From assembly GCA_009885605.1 (NCBI GenBank), contig VFKK01000271.1:1-23082 (forward strand): DNA of 23,082 bases, in the 5' to 3' direction. How positions within the stretch are numbered: position 1 is the first letter of the stretch; each line of letters begins with the position of its first letter. The translations under genes and the position numbers were made by a program. The notes under the pieces were generated by a model. That model had not been told where the DNA came from. It saw only the letters and a program-made list of their open reading frames with translations, and made no database searches. Below are positions 1 through 7,666 of this stretch, piece after piece. This DNA comes from Cyclobacteriaceae bacterium. GTDB taxonomy: Bacteria; Bacteroidota; Bacteroidia; Cytophagales; Cyclobacteriaceae.

Positions 1-504
1 AACCTCCGCGAACTCATGGGAATTGTGACTCAGGAATCTATCCTTTTCAACGATACCGTATTTAACAACATCGCCTTTGGAATCGAAGACGCAACAGAAG
101 AACAAGTGACCGAAGCTGCGAAAATCGCCAATGCTCACAACTTCATCATCCAGATGGAAGGCGGGTACCAAAGTTCTATTGGTGAGCGGGGATCCAAGCT
201 TTCCGGCGGCCAAAGGCAACGGATCAGTATCGCCCGGGCTGTCCTCAAAAATCCTCCGATCCTAATTCTGGATGAGGCTACTTCGGCTCTTGATTCCGAA
301 TCTGAATTGCTGGTGCAGGAAGCCCTGACCAAGCTGATGGACAATCGTACCACTCTGGTGATCGCTCACAGGCTGAGTACAATCCAGCACGCCGACGAGA
401 TTTTGGTGATCGAGCGAGGGGAAATCGTGCAGCGTGGAACACATGCCGAACTCAATCAAATCGAGGGGCTTTACCAGAAGCTTTCCAGTATTCAGTCGGT
501 TTAG
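1..504 (+). CDS. ABC exporter (MsbA-like), C-terminal part of the ATPase domain; 5' end outside window
   Basis: The open frame runs in from base 1, so only about the last 167 residues are visible. They form the second half of an ABC nucleotide-binding domain: a Q-loop (VTQES followed by ILFND), the signature LSGGQRQR, Walker B ILILDEATSALD and the switch histidine in IAHRLST. The order and the short tail after the D-loop match fused permease-ATPase half-transporters of the MsbA/lipid-exporter type, which dimerise in the inner membrane and move lipids or drugs using ATP. The membrane part is not in the window, so the substrate cannot be judged; MsbA is the likeliest guess. The ATG at base 16 is internal, not a start. 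The gene ends 120 bp before the next one with no clear terminator. Confidence 0.9.
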   Translation, partial: NLRELMGIVTQESILFNDTVFNNIAFGIEDATEEQVTEAAKIANAHNFIIQMEGGYQSSIGERGSKLSGGQRQRISIARAVLKNPPILILDEATSALDSESELLVQEALTKLMDNRTTLVIAHRLSTIQHADEILVIERGEIVQRGTHAELNQIEGLYQKLSSIQSV

Positions 505-565
505 GTATATTTAGAGAACTAATTAATAATCGTATGAAATCAAGCATGACGCATGCGACCCACAC

Positions 566-602
566 TGGAATGATTTTGGGCCATGCGAGATTCCATATGG
601 CC
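566..602 (+). repeat. Two interleaved 6-bp inverted repeats in the leader of the 625 gene
   Basis: TGGAAT (566-571) pairs with ATTCCA (590-595), and GGCCAT (579-584) pairs with ATGGCC (597-602). The arms alternate A-B-A'-B', so the two stems are either mutually exclusive or form an H-type pseudoknot. The 7-mer CATGCGA also occurs twice (552-558 and 582-588). The block sits 23 bases before the start codon at 625 and has no U-tract, so it is not an ordinary terminator. Arms of 6 bp can arise by chance; no function is claimed. Confidence 0.35.
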
Positions 603-624
603 TTAAAAATCAAATTATAATCAG

Positions 625-999
625 ATGAAAAAGCTACATGAAATCCTGCAAATTGTCTTATTGGTCTATTTTGGAGCTTTTTTGATCTTTTTTCTTGGAT
701 TTGGCTCCTTAGGAGGAATGTTTGGAATGGAGGAAATCACCGCTGATGCCATGGTAACGGTCTTCCTGATCGGCGTTGTCATCTTCCTGATCTCATGGGG
801 AACGAGCTCTATGGCTATGAAAGGACTGAACGAACAAATGAGCAAGCGAGAAATAGAAATGAATTCTCTGAAGGCGAAGTTGTATGACTTCGAACATCCA
901 AAAACTACTCAGATAACCCCTGCTGCTGCACCGCGAACCACCAAACCCGGGGAGTCAGATCAGAGTAATATTGCAAAGCGACAGAATATCACGGATTAA
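625..999 (+). CDS. Small membrane protein with two TM helices, coiled coil and polar tail; unknown function
   Basis: I do not recognise this 124-aa protein. Two strongly hydrophobic segments (about residues 9-32 and 43-62) are followed by a charged, heptad-like stretch (about 65-90, containing LNEQMSKREIEMNSL) and a Thr/Pro/Ala-rich, probably disordered tail. This predicts two membrane spans with both termini on the same side, probably cytosolic. The topology resembles LapA-type small membrane proteins, but I see no diagnostic motif. It stands alone: 120 bp after the ABC gene and followed by its own terminator at 1021-1050. The ATG at 625 is the only good start, since it precedes the first TM helix by a few residues. 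Confidence 0.75.
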   Translation: MKKLHEILQIVLLVYFGAFLIFFLGFGSLGGMFGMEEITADAMVTVFLIGVVIFLISWGTSSMAMKGLNEQMSKREIEMNSLKAKLYDFEHPKTTQITPAAAPRTTKPGESDQSNIAKRQNITD

Positions 1000-1020
1000 G
1001 AAATTTCCGATTGACGTTTA

Positions 1021-1050
1021 AAAGGAAGCTCAAAAGGCTTCCTTTTTTTT
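1021..1050 (+). terminator. Rho-independent terminator after the 625 gene
   Basis: A 9-bp stem AAAGGAAGC (1021-1029) and GCTTCCTTT (1037-1045) with a 7-nt loop runs into a T tract ending at 1050. It lies 22 bp after the stop codon. Confidence 0.85.
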
Positions 1051-1260
1051 CGCCCGGTTGAATACCTACTGAGATCTGAAAGATTTTGTATCCCTATTTT
1101 TTTTATCCCCCAGCATGAACGTGACAAAGAATAAATTGGAAGATCGAATCCCTTTTCCGAACCCAAATCCTCCCAAACAAAATAATCCCAATTAATAAAG
1201 ATTTAATTTTCTCAAACTCCTATATTCAAGATACCAAGCACCTTTCCTTTTTTAATTAAT

Positions 1261-2799
1261 ATGGTCGCAAAAACTTTTGGAAGTGCAGTATCCGGTGTGG
1301 ATGCAAACCTGATCACCATCGAAGTCAACGTAGGGCAGGGAACCAGTTTTTTTATGGTGGGTTTGCCGGATAGCGCCGTTAAAGAATCCCAGCAACGTGT
1401 GGAATCGGCCCTGAAATATTTCGGCTACCGAATGCCCCGTCAGAAAGTAGTCATCAACCTGGCTCCCGCTGACGTCCGAAAGGAAGGCTCCGCTTACGAT
1501 CTCCCAATTGCAATGGGGATTCTACAGGCTTCCGAGCAGGTGGATTTTCCTTCTCTTGGTGAGTATGTGATCATGGGAGAACTCTCCCTTGACGGGAATC
1601 TTCGTCCGATCAAAGGCGTGTTACCCATCGCCATCGAAGCCCGAAAGCGCGGTTTCAAAGGATTTATCCTTCCAATAGAAAATGCCAAAGAAGCTTCCAT
1701 CGTCAATAACCTCGACATCATCGCCGTGGATACGGTGCAAAACGCCATTCTCTTTCTTCAGGGTGATTTGGTCATAGAGCCGCTAGTGACCGACACCCGT
1801 GAGATTTTTTACGATTCCCTCGATCATATCGAATTCGACTTTGCCGATGTGCAAGGCCAGGAAAACATCAAACGCGCGATGGAAATCGCCGCCGCCGGAG
1901 GTCATAATGTGATCATGATCGGCCCTCCGGGAGCCGGCAAAACCATGCTTGCCAAACGCCTGCCTTCCATTCTTCCTCCGCTTTCTCTGGTGGAAGCATT
2001 GGAGACAACCAAGATTCACTCGGTCGCCGGCAAACTCGGAAAGAATGGCTCTCTGATGGCTCACCGTCCTTTTCGAAGTCCGCATCATACGATTTCGGAT
2101 GTGGCTTTGGTAGGCGGCGGCGGGAATCCCCAACCCGGAGAAATCTCTCTGGCCCATAATGGAGTGCTTTTTCTGGATGAATTGCCAGAATTCAAACGGG
2201 CAGTTTTGGAGGTGATGCGTCAACCATTGGAAGAGCGGAAAGTAACAATCTCAAGAGCTAAGGTTTCGGTGGACTATCCCGCCAACTTTATGCTAATCGC
2301 GAGTATGAATCCCTGCCCCTGCGGATATTACAATCATCCGGACAAAGAATGTGTCTGCGGTCCGGGCATCGTGCAGCGCTATCTGAACAAAGTTTCCGGT
2401 CCGCTGCTGGATCGCATCGATCTGCATGTGGAAGTGACTCCGGTCAAATTTGACGAGATGACCTCCACACGCAAAACCGAATCCAGCAAATCCATTCGCG
2501 AACGGGTGATCCGCGGACGGGAAATACAAGTCATGCGATTCAAAGACAACCCGGAAGTTTTTTGTAATGCCATGATGCCATCCCATCTCGTGAAGGAAGT
2601 CTGCCAAATCAACGATGCCGGCAGGGCCTTGCTCAAAACTGCCATGGAAAGACTGGGACTCAGTGCCAGGGCTTATGATCGAATCCTGAAAGTTGCCCGC
2701 ACCATCGCTGATATCTCGGCTAGCGAGACGATCAAAGTCGAGCACCTTGCTGAAGCGATTCAGTACAGGAGTTTAGACAGAGAAGGCTGGGCGGGGTGA
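1261..2799 (+). CDS. comM: YifB/ComM family AAA+ ATPase (Mg-chelatase-like)
   Basis: This 512-aa protein has the full-length ComM/YifB architecture. An N-terminal ChlI-like domain of the ribosomal-S5/Lon fold (about 1-170, with the conserved VGLPDSAVKES and NLAPADVRKEG) is followed by a Mg-chelatase-like AAA+ module: Walker A GPPGAGKT at 221-228, the family motif FRSPHHT at 271-277, Walker B VLFLDE at 302-307, and a Cys cluster in NPCPCGYYNHPDKECVC (352-366). LLDRIDLHVEV and a C-terminal helical domain (LSARAYDRILKVARTIADL-like) complete it. In Vibrio and Haemophilus, ComM is a hexameric helicase that promotes branch migration during natural transformation; outside competent species its role is less clear. 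The start at 1261 matches the family N-terminus (MVAKTFGSAVSGVDA). The GIY-YIG gene follows 32 bp downstream on the same strand. Confidence 0.95.
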   Translation: MVAKTFGSAVSGVDANLITIEVNVGQGTSFFMVGLPDSAVKESQQRVESALKYFGYRMPRQKVVINLAPADVRKEGSAYDLPIAMGILQASEQVDFPSLGEYVIMGELSLDGNLRPIKGVLPIAIEARKRGFKGFILPIENAKEASIVNNLDIIAVDTVQNAILFLQGDLVIEPLVTDTREIFYDSLDHIEFDFADVQGQENIKRAMEIAAAGGHNVIMIGPPGAGKTMLAKRLPSILPPLSLVEALETTKIHSVAGKLGKNGSLMAHRPFRSPHHTISDVALVGGGGNPQPGEISLAHNGVLFLDELPEFKRAVLEVMRQPLEERKVTISRAKVSVDYPANFMLIASMNPCPCGYYNHPDKECVCGPGIVQRYLNKVSGPLLDRIDLHVEVTPVKFDEMTSTRKTESSKSIRERVIRGREIQVMRFKDNPEVFCNAMMPSHLVKEVCQINDAGRALLKTAMERLGLSARAYDRILKVARTIADISASETIKVEHLAEAIQYRSLDREGWAG

Positions 2800-2831
2800 G
2801 AATGGGGAATTGAGAATTAATAAATTGAAAA

Positions 2832-3704
2832 ATGAGATTTGGTAAGACTATAAAAATATTCCTAATAGACGGCGACCCTAACGGTCGAATGAGTTGTGAA
2901 CTATCTAATTGGTCAGGTAAAGCCTACAAGATCCCAAGGATTAAAATTAAAGATTGCTCCGATCGGGTAGACTTAGTAAGTACCGCAGTATATCTTCTTT
3001 TCGGGAAAGACAATGAAGGAAAAGATCAGGTTTATATCGGAGAGGCTGAGTCAATTTTGAAGCGATTAAGTCAGCATTTGACTCAAAAAGATTTTTGGAA
3101 TGAAGCAATTGTCTTTCTCAGCAAGGATGATAACCTGAACAAGGCTCACATCAAATACCTGGAAAACAGATTGTATGATTTAGCCAGGATAACGAATCGT
3201 TACAAGATTGAAAATTCAATCACACCAACGCAATCTTCAATCTCCGAATCGGACAAAGCAGAAATGGAAGAATTCATCGAAAACATCAAAATGATGGTGA
3301 ATACCCTTGGGCATAAAGTTTTTGAAGAGAAAAGAGAATTTAAAGCAAAGCAAAAACAGGAAAGCTTTTTCATTAAAGCAGTCAGAGGTGCTGATGGACA
3401 AGGAGAACCCACATCGGAAGGTTTTTTAGTCTTAAAAGGATCAAAAGCAGCCGGGACAATTACTCCATCTTTCAGTTCAAGCCTTTCCCAACTTCGGGAA
3501 AAACTAATTGAGGAAGGCATCCTAAATAACAAAAATGAATATCTTGAATTTATTGAAGACACTATTTTCTCAAGTCCCTCAACCGCCGCCGCAATAGTTA
3601 TGGGAAGGGCCGCAAACGGACTAATCGAATGGAAAAAGAAAAACGGAACTACCCTGAAGGATTTTGAGTCAAATGACACTCTATCAGAATCACCAAGAAT
3701 TTAA
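2832..3704 (+). CDS. GIY-YIG nuclease-family protein with C-terminal DUF4357
   Basis: This 290-aa protein has a GIY-YIG-like core at about 50-120: AVYLLFG supplies the first motif (Tyr54), VYIG the second (Tyr68-Gly70), then Arg78 in ILKRL, His106 and Glu111 in HIKYLENRL, the spacing expected for the catalytic Arg and metal-binding Glu. The C-terminus (about 220-282, with SSPSTAAAIVMGRAANG and GTTLKDF) matches DUF4357, which often tails this nuclease family in Bacteroidota. A metal-dependent DNA-cutting role is likely from the family; the target is unknown. It is visibly AT-richer and more Lys/Asn-rich than comM (a sampled 60-bp line has 38% GC against 52% in comM), suggesting later acquisition. 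It may read through from comM, as the gap is only 32 bp. Confidence 0.85.
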   Translation: MRFGKTIKIFLIDGDPNGRMSCELSNWSGKAYKIPRIKIKDCSDRVDLVSTAVYLLFGKDNEGKDQVYIGEAESILKRLSQHLTQKDFWNEAIVFLSKDDNLNKAHIKYLENRLYDLARITNRYKIENSITPTQSSISESDKAEMEEFIENIKMMVNTLGHKVFEEKREFKAKQKQESFFIKAVRGADGQGEPTSEGFLVLKGSKAAGTITPSFSSSLSQLREKLIEEGILNNKNEYLEFIEDTIFSSPSTAAAIVMGRAANGLIEWKKKNGTTLKDFESNDTLSESPRI

Positions 3705-3814
3705 ATTTCTAATTCCTTTCATCTTTTTATTCCGACCCCTCTCCCAAAACGCCATTCATCAAAGCTGCTGAACAGAAAAAACAAAACATCGTTATTCAAA
3801 TAAAACTCAACACT

Positions 3815-4558
3815 ATGACCCGAAACCTTACTTTACTCCTCTTTTTTCTGTCCTTCTCGGCTTTTGCCCAGGATGTGATTCCTGCCAAAGGTGGCGATAT
3901 CACGATCAAACCAATCCTTCACGGAACGTTTGTCATGGAATACAATAACCTCACGATCTATGTGGATCCATACGGAGGCGCTGAGAAATTTGCAGGTCAG
4001 AAAAAGCCTGACATGGTTCTGATCACGGATATTCACGGCGATCATCACGACCAGAAAACCCTAGATGGCTTGGATCTTTCCAATGCTACGATTGTGGCTC
4101 CTCAAGCTGTGGCAGACAAGTTGCCAGCCGGAAAGAGCAAGGCTATTGAAGTGATCGGTAACGGCCAAATGAAGACAGTTCACGATCTTAAAATCGAGGC
4201 GATTCCTATGTACAATCTCCCTGAAACTGAAGATAGTCGCCATCCAAAAGGGCGTGGAAATGGCTATGTAGTGGAAATCGGCGGCAAGAGAATTTATATT
4301 TCCGGCGATACAGAAGACGTTCCCGAGATGCGTGAATTGAAAAAGATCGATGTGGCTTTTGTCTGCATGAATCTACCTTTCACGATGACAGTGGATCAGG
4401 CTGCTGATGCAGTTTCTACATTCAAACCGGGAATCGTTTATCCTTTCCATTACCGGGGAGGGGAGGGATTAGCCGACACTGCAAAATTCAAAGAACTGGT
4501 GAATGCTTCCTCTTCGAAAGTAGATGTGAGATTGAGAAACTGGTATCCTGAGAATTGA
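3815..4558 (+). CDS. Exported MBL-fold metallo-hydrolase (UlaG-like)
   Basis: This 247-aa protein starts with a clear signal peptide (LLLFFLSFSAFAQ, cleavage expected after AFA), so it acts in the periplasm. The mature part is one metallo-beta-lactamase fold of the UlaG/L-ascorbate-6-P lactonase-like group: YVDPYGG, the metal motif TDIHGDHHD at about 72-80, the metal-bridging Asp in ISGDTED, and the final His in VYPFHYRGGEG. In the classical HxHxDH motif the first residue is His; here it is Asp, although I recall TDIHGDH as frequent in Bacteroidota members. The substrate is unknown. It stands alone, with a hairpin at 4609-4632 as its probable terminator. Confidence 0.88.
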   Translation: MTRNLTLLLFFLSFSAFAQDVIPAKGGDITIKPILHGTFVMEYNNLTIYVDPYGGAEKFAGQKKPDMVLITDIHGDHHDQKTLDGLDLSNATIVAPQAVADKLPAGKSKAIEVIGNGQMKTVHDLKIEAIPMYNLPETEDSRHPKGRGNGYVVEIGGKRIYISGDTEDVPEMRELKKIDVAFVCMNLPFTMTVDQAADAVSTFKPGIVYPFHYRGGEGLADTAKFKELVNASSSKVDVRLRNWYPEN

Positions 4559-4608
4559 TATTGCCTCACCGAGAAGTCGATTATTTATCATTTATGCTCC
4601 AAACATAC

Positions 4609-4640
4609 AGCCTGCGGAATTATTCGCAGGCTTTGCTTTT
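4609..4640 (+). terminator. Probable terminator after the MBL-fold gene
   Basis: AGCCTGCG (4609-4616) pairs with CGCAGGCT (4625-4632) around an 8-nt loop, followed by an interrupted T-rich run (TTGCTTTTCTT). It lies about 50 bp after the stop codon. The T tract is imperfect. Confidence 0.65.
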
Positions 4641-4730
4641 CTTACAAAGCCATATAAAATATCGCTGGGAATAAGACAGGATTATTATTTAAAACTAACT
4701 TTAAGTAGAAGCAACCTAGACTCTTTTAAG

Positions 4731-5687
4731 ATGATACCTAAAACCGAAAACATGCTTGAAGAACTCGGTTCTTTGAGCAAAAAAGAATTGATCAAAAGGG
4801 CGAAGAAATTTTCAAAACGATACTATGTCGGCGATGGGAAAAAATTCAAACTCAAAGACTATGCTTCCAAACCAAAAATGAATCTGGGACCGGAGGATGA
4901 ACTGCTTGTAAAAGAAGCATTGGAAATAGGTGTAGAGGCTTTGGCTGCCTTGCAGGACATTCTTTACGCACAGGATCGCTGGTCATTACTTGTTATTTTT
5001 CAGGCAATGGATGCCGCAGGAAAAGACGGTGCAATCAAGCACGTGATGTCCGGAATCAACCCACAAGGATGTCAGGTTTCTTCTTTTAAAGTTCCAAGCC
5101 AGGAAGAATTAGACCATGATTTCCTCTGGAGATGCCAAAAGCACTTGCCAGAGAGAGGCAGAATCGGAATTTTCAACCGATCCTATTACGAAGAAGTTTT
5201 AGTTGTTCGTGTACATGAAACGATTCTGAATGCGCAAAAACTTCCATCCAAACTGGTGACCAAAGACATCTGGGAAGACCGATTTAAAGACATCCGGAAT
5301 TTTGAAAAATACCTCGCCCGCAACGGTACTGTTGTGATCAAGATCTTCCTGAATGTCTCCAAAGATGAGCAAAAGAAGCGCTTCATAGAGCGGGTGGACG
5401 ATCCGGACAAGAACTGGAAGTTTAGCGTTGGGGATGTAAAAGAACGCGGACACTGGGATCAGTACATGGAAGCCTATGAGGACATGATCCAAAACACCTC
5501 CACAGAGGAGTCCCCTTGGTATGTGATCCCGGCGGATAATAAATCCTACGCCAGAATTGCGGTGGCTTCCGCGATTATCCATGCACTGGATCAAATGGAG
5601 CTTGAATATCCGAAAGTGAGCAAGGAAAAAATCGAAGAGCTGCAGGGGGTCAAAAAAGCTTTACTTGAGGAAAAAAATGAAAAATAA
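4731..5687 (+). CDS. ppk2: Polyphosphate kinase 2 family protein (class III-like)
   Basis: This 318-aa cytoplasmic enzyme is a single-domain PPK2. The P-loop lies in FQAMDAAGKDGAIKHVM (about 90-106), the Walker B/lid part in GIFNRSYYEEVLV (146-158), and the helical lid includes KKRFIERVDDPDKNWKFS and ERGHWDQYMEAYEDM (about 215-252); YVIPADNKSYARI follows. Length and wording resemble, from memory, the class III enzyme of Cytophaga hutchinsonii, which phosphorylates AMP and ADP (and other nucleotides) from polyphosphate. Class I (ADP) or class II (AMP) cannot be excluded without alignment. The role is nucleotide regeneration from a phosphate store. It is monocistronic, ending 2 bp before a strong terminator. 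A TAACTTTA near-match to the -7 box lies about 30 bp upstream of the ATG. Confidence 0.93.
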   Translation: MIPKTENMLEELGSLSKKELIKRAKKFSKRYYVGDGKKFKLKDYASKPKMNLGPEDELLVKEALEIGVEALAALQDILYAQDRWSLLVIFQAMDAAGKDGAIKHVMSGINPQGCQVSSFKVPSQEELDHDFLWRCQKHLPERGRIGIFNRSYYEEVLVVRVHETILNAQKLPSKLVTKDIWEDRFKDIRNFEKYLARNGTVVIKIFLNVSKDEQKKRFIERVDDPDKNWKFSVGDVKERGHWDQYMEAYEDMIQNTSTEESPWYVIPADNKSYARIAVASAIIHALDQMELEYPKVSKEKIEELQGVKKALLEEKNEK

Positions 5688-5689
5688 AG

Positions 5690-5724
5690 AAAGCCTTCCG
5701 GGAAAAATCCCGGAAGGCTTTTTT
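5690..5724 (+). terminator. Strong rho-independent terminator after ppk2
   Basis: GCCTTCCGGGA (5693-5703) pairs perfectly with TCCCGGAAGGC (5708-5718) around AAAA, extended by A-T pairs and followed by a T run to 5724. It starts directly after the stop codon. Confidence 0.93.
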
Positions 5725-6005
5725 AGGACCTTTTAAAAAGAAGTCAAAAAATCAACTCAATATTTGATCAACCTCAAGTTTATCCGACTGACTTTTATCG
5801 ACATTCAAAGGAATTAGACAAAATTTGTTGCCTATGTCCCATTACCGAGCATTAGAAACTTTGGTTCCTCTGAGTTTTGACCACTCTGATTATTGATATT
5901 TTTTTAACCTCATAGTTGAATAAATTACTTTCGAATTCTTTATTTTCATGTACCCAACAGTTTAAAGAACAGGACTCTAAACTTTTCAATTAAACATTCT
6001 TGTCA
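5725..6005. other. Gene-free AT-rich stretch between ppk2 and the cytochrome lipoprotein gene
   Basis: I find no credible ORF, RNA gene or long repeat here. It contains the 8-bp palindrome TTGATCAA (5764-5771). A possible -7 element, TACTTTCG, lies about 70 bp before the start at 6006, one base off TAnnTTTG, but with no good -33 partner. It probably holds only the promoter and leader of the 6006 gene. Confidence 0.5.
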
Positions 6006-7610
6006 ATGAAAAACCATCTTGATTTCCGTATGACTTTTCGACTTTATCTTCTATTATTCCTATCAGCACTTATTTTCAGTTGCAATACACCTCCAAGCGA
6101 CCCTTTCAAAATTTTCGAAGATACCACAGCAATGGTTTATGGACCATATCGGGTGGTTAAGCTTCCTATCCAAAACGGAGTCAAAGTTCTAAATCCAATC
6201 CAGGTTTCCCTCGGGCCGGGAGGTGCAATTTTTGCCGCCAACCAAAGCGGAGAAATCTACACACTTCAGGATTCAGACGGAGACGGTGTGGAAGATGAAG
6301 CCCGATTATATTTTGATTTAAATGAATTGGGTTTGCGTTCTCCGGGCGGTTTTGCCCATCGGGGCGATACGGTTTACATTGGTACCAGTTCGGAAATCAG
6401 GGCTTTTCTTGATACCAATCAAGATTACAAAGCAGATACTTCCTGGACTATTTTTGACAAAATCCCTACAAGTCAACACCCCTATGAATGGACAAGTGCT
6501 TTAAACTTCGGTCCGGATGGAATGCTGTATTTTGTCCTTACCACCGATTCATGGAATCCCGGCGCCTCTCCGGATTCATTGGGGATGAGAGGATCAATTA
6601 TCAGAATTTCCCCCGATGGCGCCGACTTTGAAATCGTGGCAACGGGAATTCGGTCCGTACACGGGATGAATTTCAATTCGGCAGGAGATCTTTTTTTCGC
6701 AGACAACAAAGGTGGTGGAAATGCTACCGAAGAAATTAACCTCCTCCAGGTTGGAAAATTTTATGGACACAACGTCAAAAAGTATGAGGGTAAATTTGAC
6801 ACTATCACCCTGCCGTTATTCTCTTTGGAAAATGAGATTGCGCCGGGCGGGATTGAGTTTAACTCTCCTGACAATGATTTCGGTGGTACCCAAGGAAATT
6901 TGTTCGTGGCTTTTTATGGCCCCGGGGAGCGATGGAATAGAGGTGGAGTGGGCCGCGTACAAGTTTCAAAAACTGCAACGGGATATGAATTTGAAGAATT
7001 TCCGGTGGCTGACATCCCAAAATTATCGGACTTAGCTTTTGCCAAAGACGGTTCTCTCTACGTCGCTCATCACGGAATTTCTGATTACTGGTACAATCCG
7101 GTTGAGAAAATAACCGGCGGATTTTACAAGATAATTTATGATCCTTCTCTTGAAGGAAAACACGCTATCAAGAAGGAAGTAATTACGGAGGATTTCTCTA
7201 CTACTTCGCTGGAAAACGGGAAAGAACTATTTGCTATTCGGGCTTGCTCAGCTTGCCATGCAGTGGATGGAAATACTGATTTGATCGGACCAAATCTGAA
7301 GGGTGCAGGAAAAGAGTTTAGCCAAGAGGAAATTCTGGAAGAAATCAAAGATCCATCCAACAGGATCAAGCCCGGTATGATCGCAACCAAAATCACCAAA
7401 AAAGACGGGAAAGTTTTACTAGGCAGAATAGTCTATTCCGATGCGGATCAGATTTCGATCATGCTTGTCGGCAATCAAATCGTTCAGGTTCCCAGAACAG
7501 AGATCGCTTCCGCAAATGAGGAACTGAAGTCCCTGATGTATGAAAATCTGCTTGCCGGACTTTCCGAAGAAGAAATCAAAAACCTTCTGAATTACATTTC
7601 AAGTCTTTAA
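6006..7610 (+). CDS. Lipoprotein with sugar-dehydrogenase-like beta-propeller and C-terminal cytochrome c domain
   Basis: I start it at the ATG at 6006 (534 aa); an in-frame TTG at 6000 and an ATG at 6030 are alternatives. The N-terminus is a lipoprotein signal ending in ALIFSC, with the lipidated Cys at about residue 26, so it is anchored outside the inner membrane. The middle (about 45-380) reads as a PQQ-dependent sugar-dehydrogenase-like or NHL beta-propeller, with repeated LGPGGAIFAAN and LNFGPDGMLYF blade motifs and a calcium-type loop DSDGDGVEDE near 89-98. The C-terminal about 130 residues hold one heme c site, CSACH at about 414-418, GPNLKG, and a candidate Met ligand in IKPGMIATKI. 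This matches the putative heme-binding domain TIGR02603. Likely role: periplasmic sugar or small-molecule oxidation passing electrons to the heme. Substrate and PQQ use are unproven. Confidence 0.85.
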   Translation: MKNHLDFRMTFRLYLLLFLSALIFSCNTPPSDPFKIFEDTTAMVYGPYRVVKLPIQNGVKVLNPIQVSLGPGGAIFAANQSGEIYTLQDSDGDGVEDEARLYFDLNELGLRSPGGFAHRGDTVYIGTSSEIRAFLDTNQDYKADTSWTIFDKIPTSQHPYEWTSALNFGPDGMLYFVLTTDSWNPGASPDSLGMRGSIIRISPDGADFEIVATGIRSVHGMNFNSAGDLFFADNKGGGNATEEINLLQVGKFYGHNVKKYEGKFDTITLPLFSLENEIAPGGIEFNSPDNDFGGTQGNLFVAFYGPGERWNRGGVGRVQVSKTATGYEFEEFPVADIPKLSDLAFAKDGSLYVAHHGISDYWYNPVEKITGGFYKIIYDPSLEGKHAIKKEVITEDFSTTSLENGKELFAIRACSACHAVDGNTDLIGPNLKGAGKEFSQEEILEEIKDPSNRIKPGMIATKITKKDGKVLLGRIVYSDADQISIMLVGNQIVQVPRTEIASANEELKSLMYENLLAGLSEEEIKNLLNYISSL

Positions 7611-7666
7611 ATAAACCCGGCGTTTTCCCCGAAGGCCTGCTGCTGGGATAACTCTCAGTCAAAAAG

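Noticed and set aside
1783..2745. Long minus-strand ORFs (146 and 150 aa) beneath comM
   Set aside because: They lie fully inside a gene with clear family motifs, and their translations show no domain or signal; they are frame shadows of GC-richer codons.
2800..2831. GGGGAATTGAGAATT-type short repeat between comM and the GIY-YIG gene
   Set aside because: Only about one and a half units of GAATTGAGAATT are present; not enough to call a repeat array or insertion scar.
5199..5594. 131-aa minus-strand ORF beneath ppk2
   Set aside because: Wholly antisense to a well-supported enzyme, with no recognisable motif.
5764..5771. Palindrome TTGATCAA in the gap after ppk2
   Set aside because: A single 8-bp palindrome in AT-rich DNA is expected by chance.
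6712..7035. 107-aa plus-strand ORF inside the cytochrome lipoprotein gene
   Set aside because: Another frame of the propeller-coding region; no start context or motif.
7611..7666. Terminator between the convergent cytochrome lipoprotein and MBL genes
   Set aside because: GC-rich pieces are present, but I could not pair them into a continuous stem followed by a T run on either strand.
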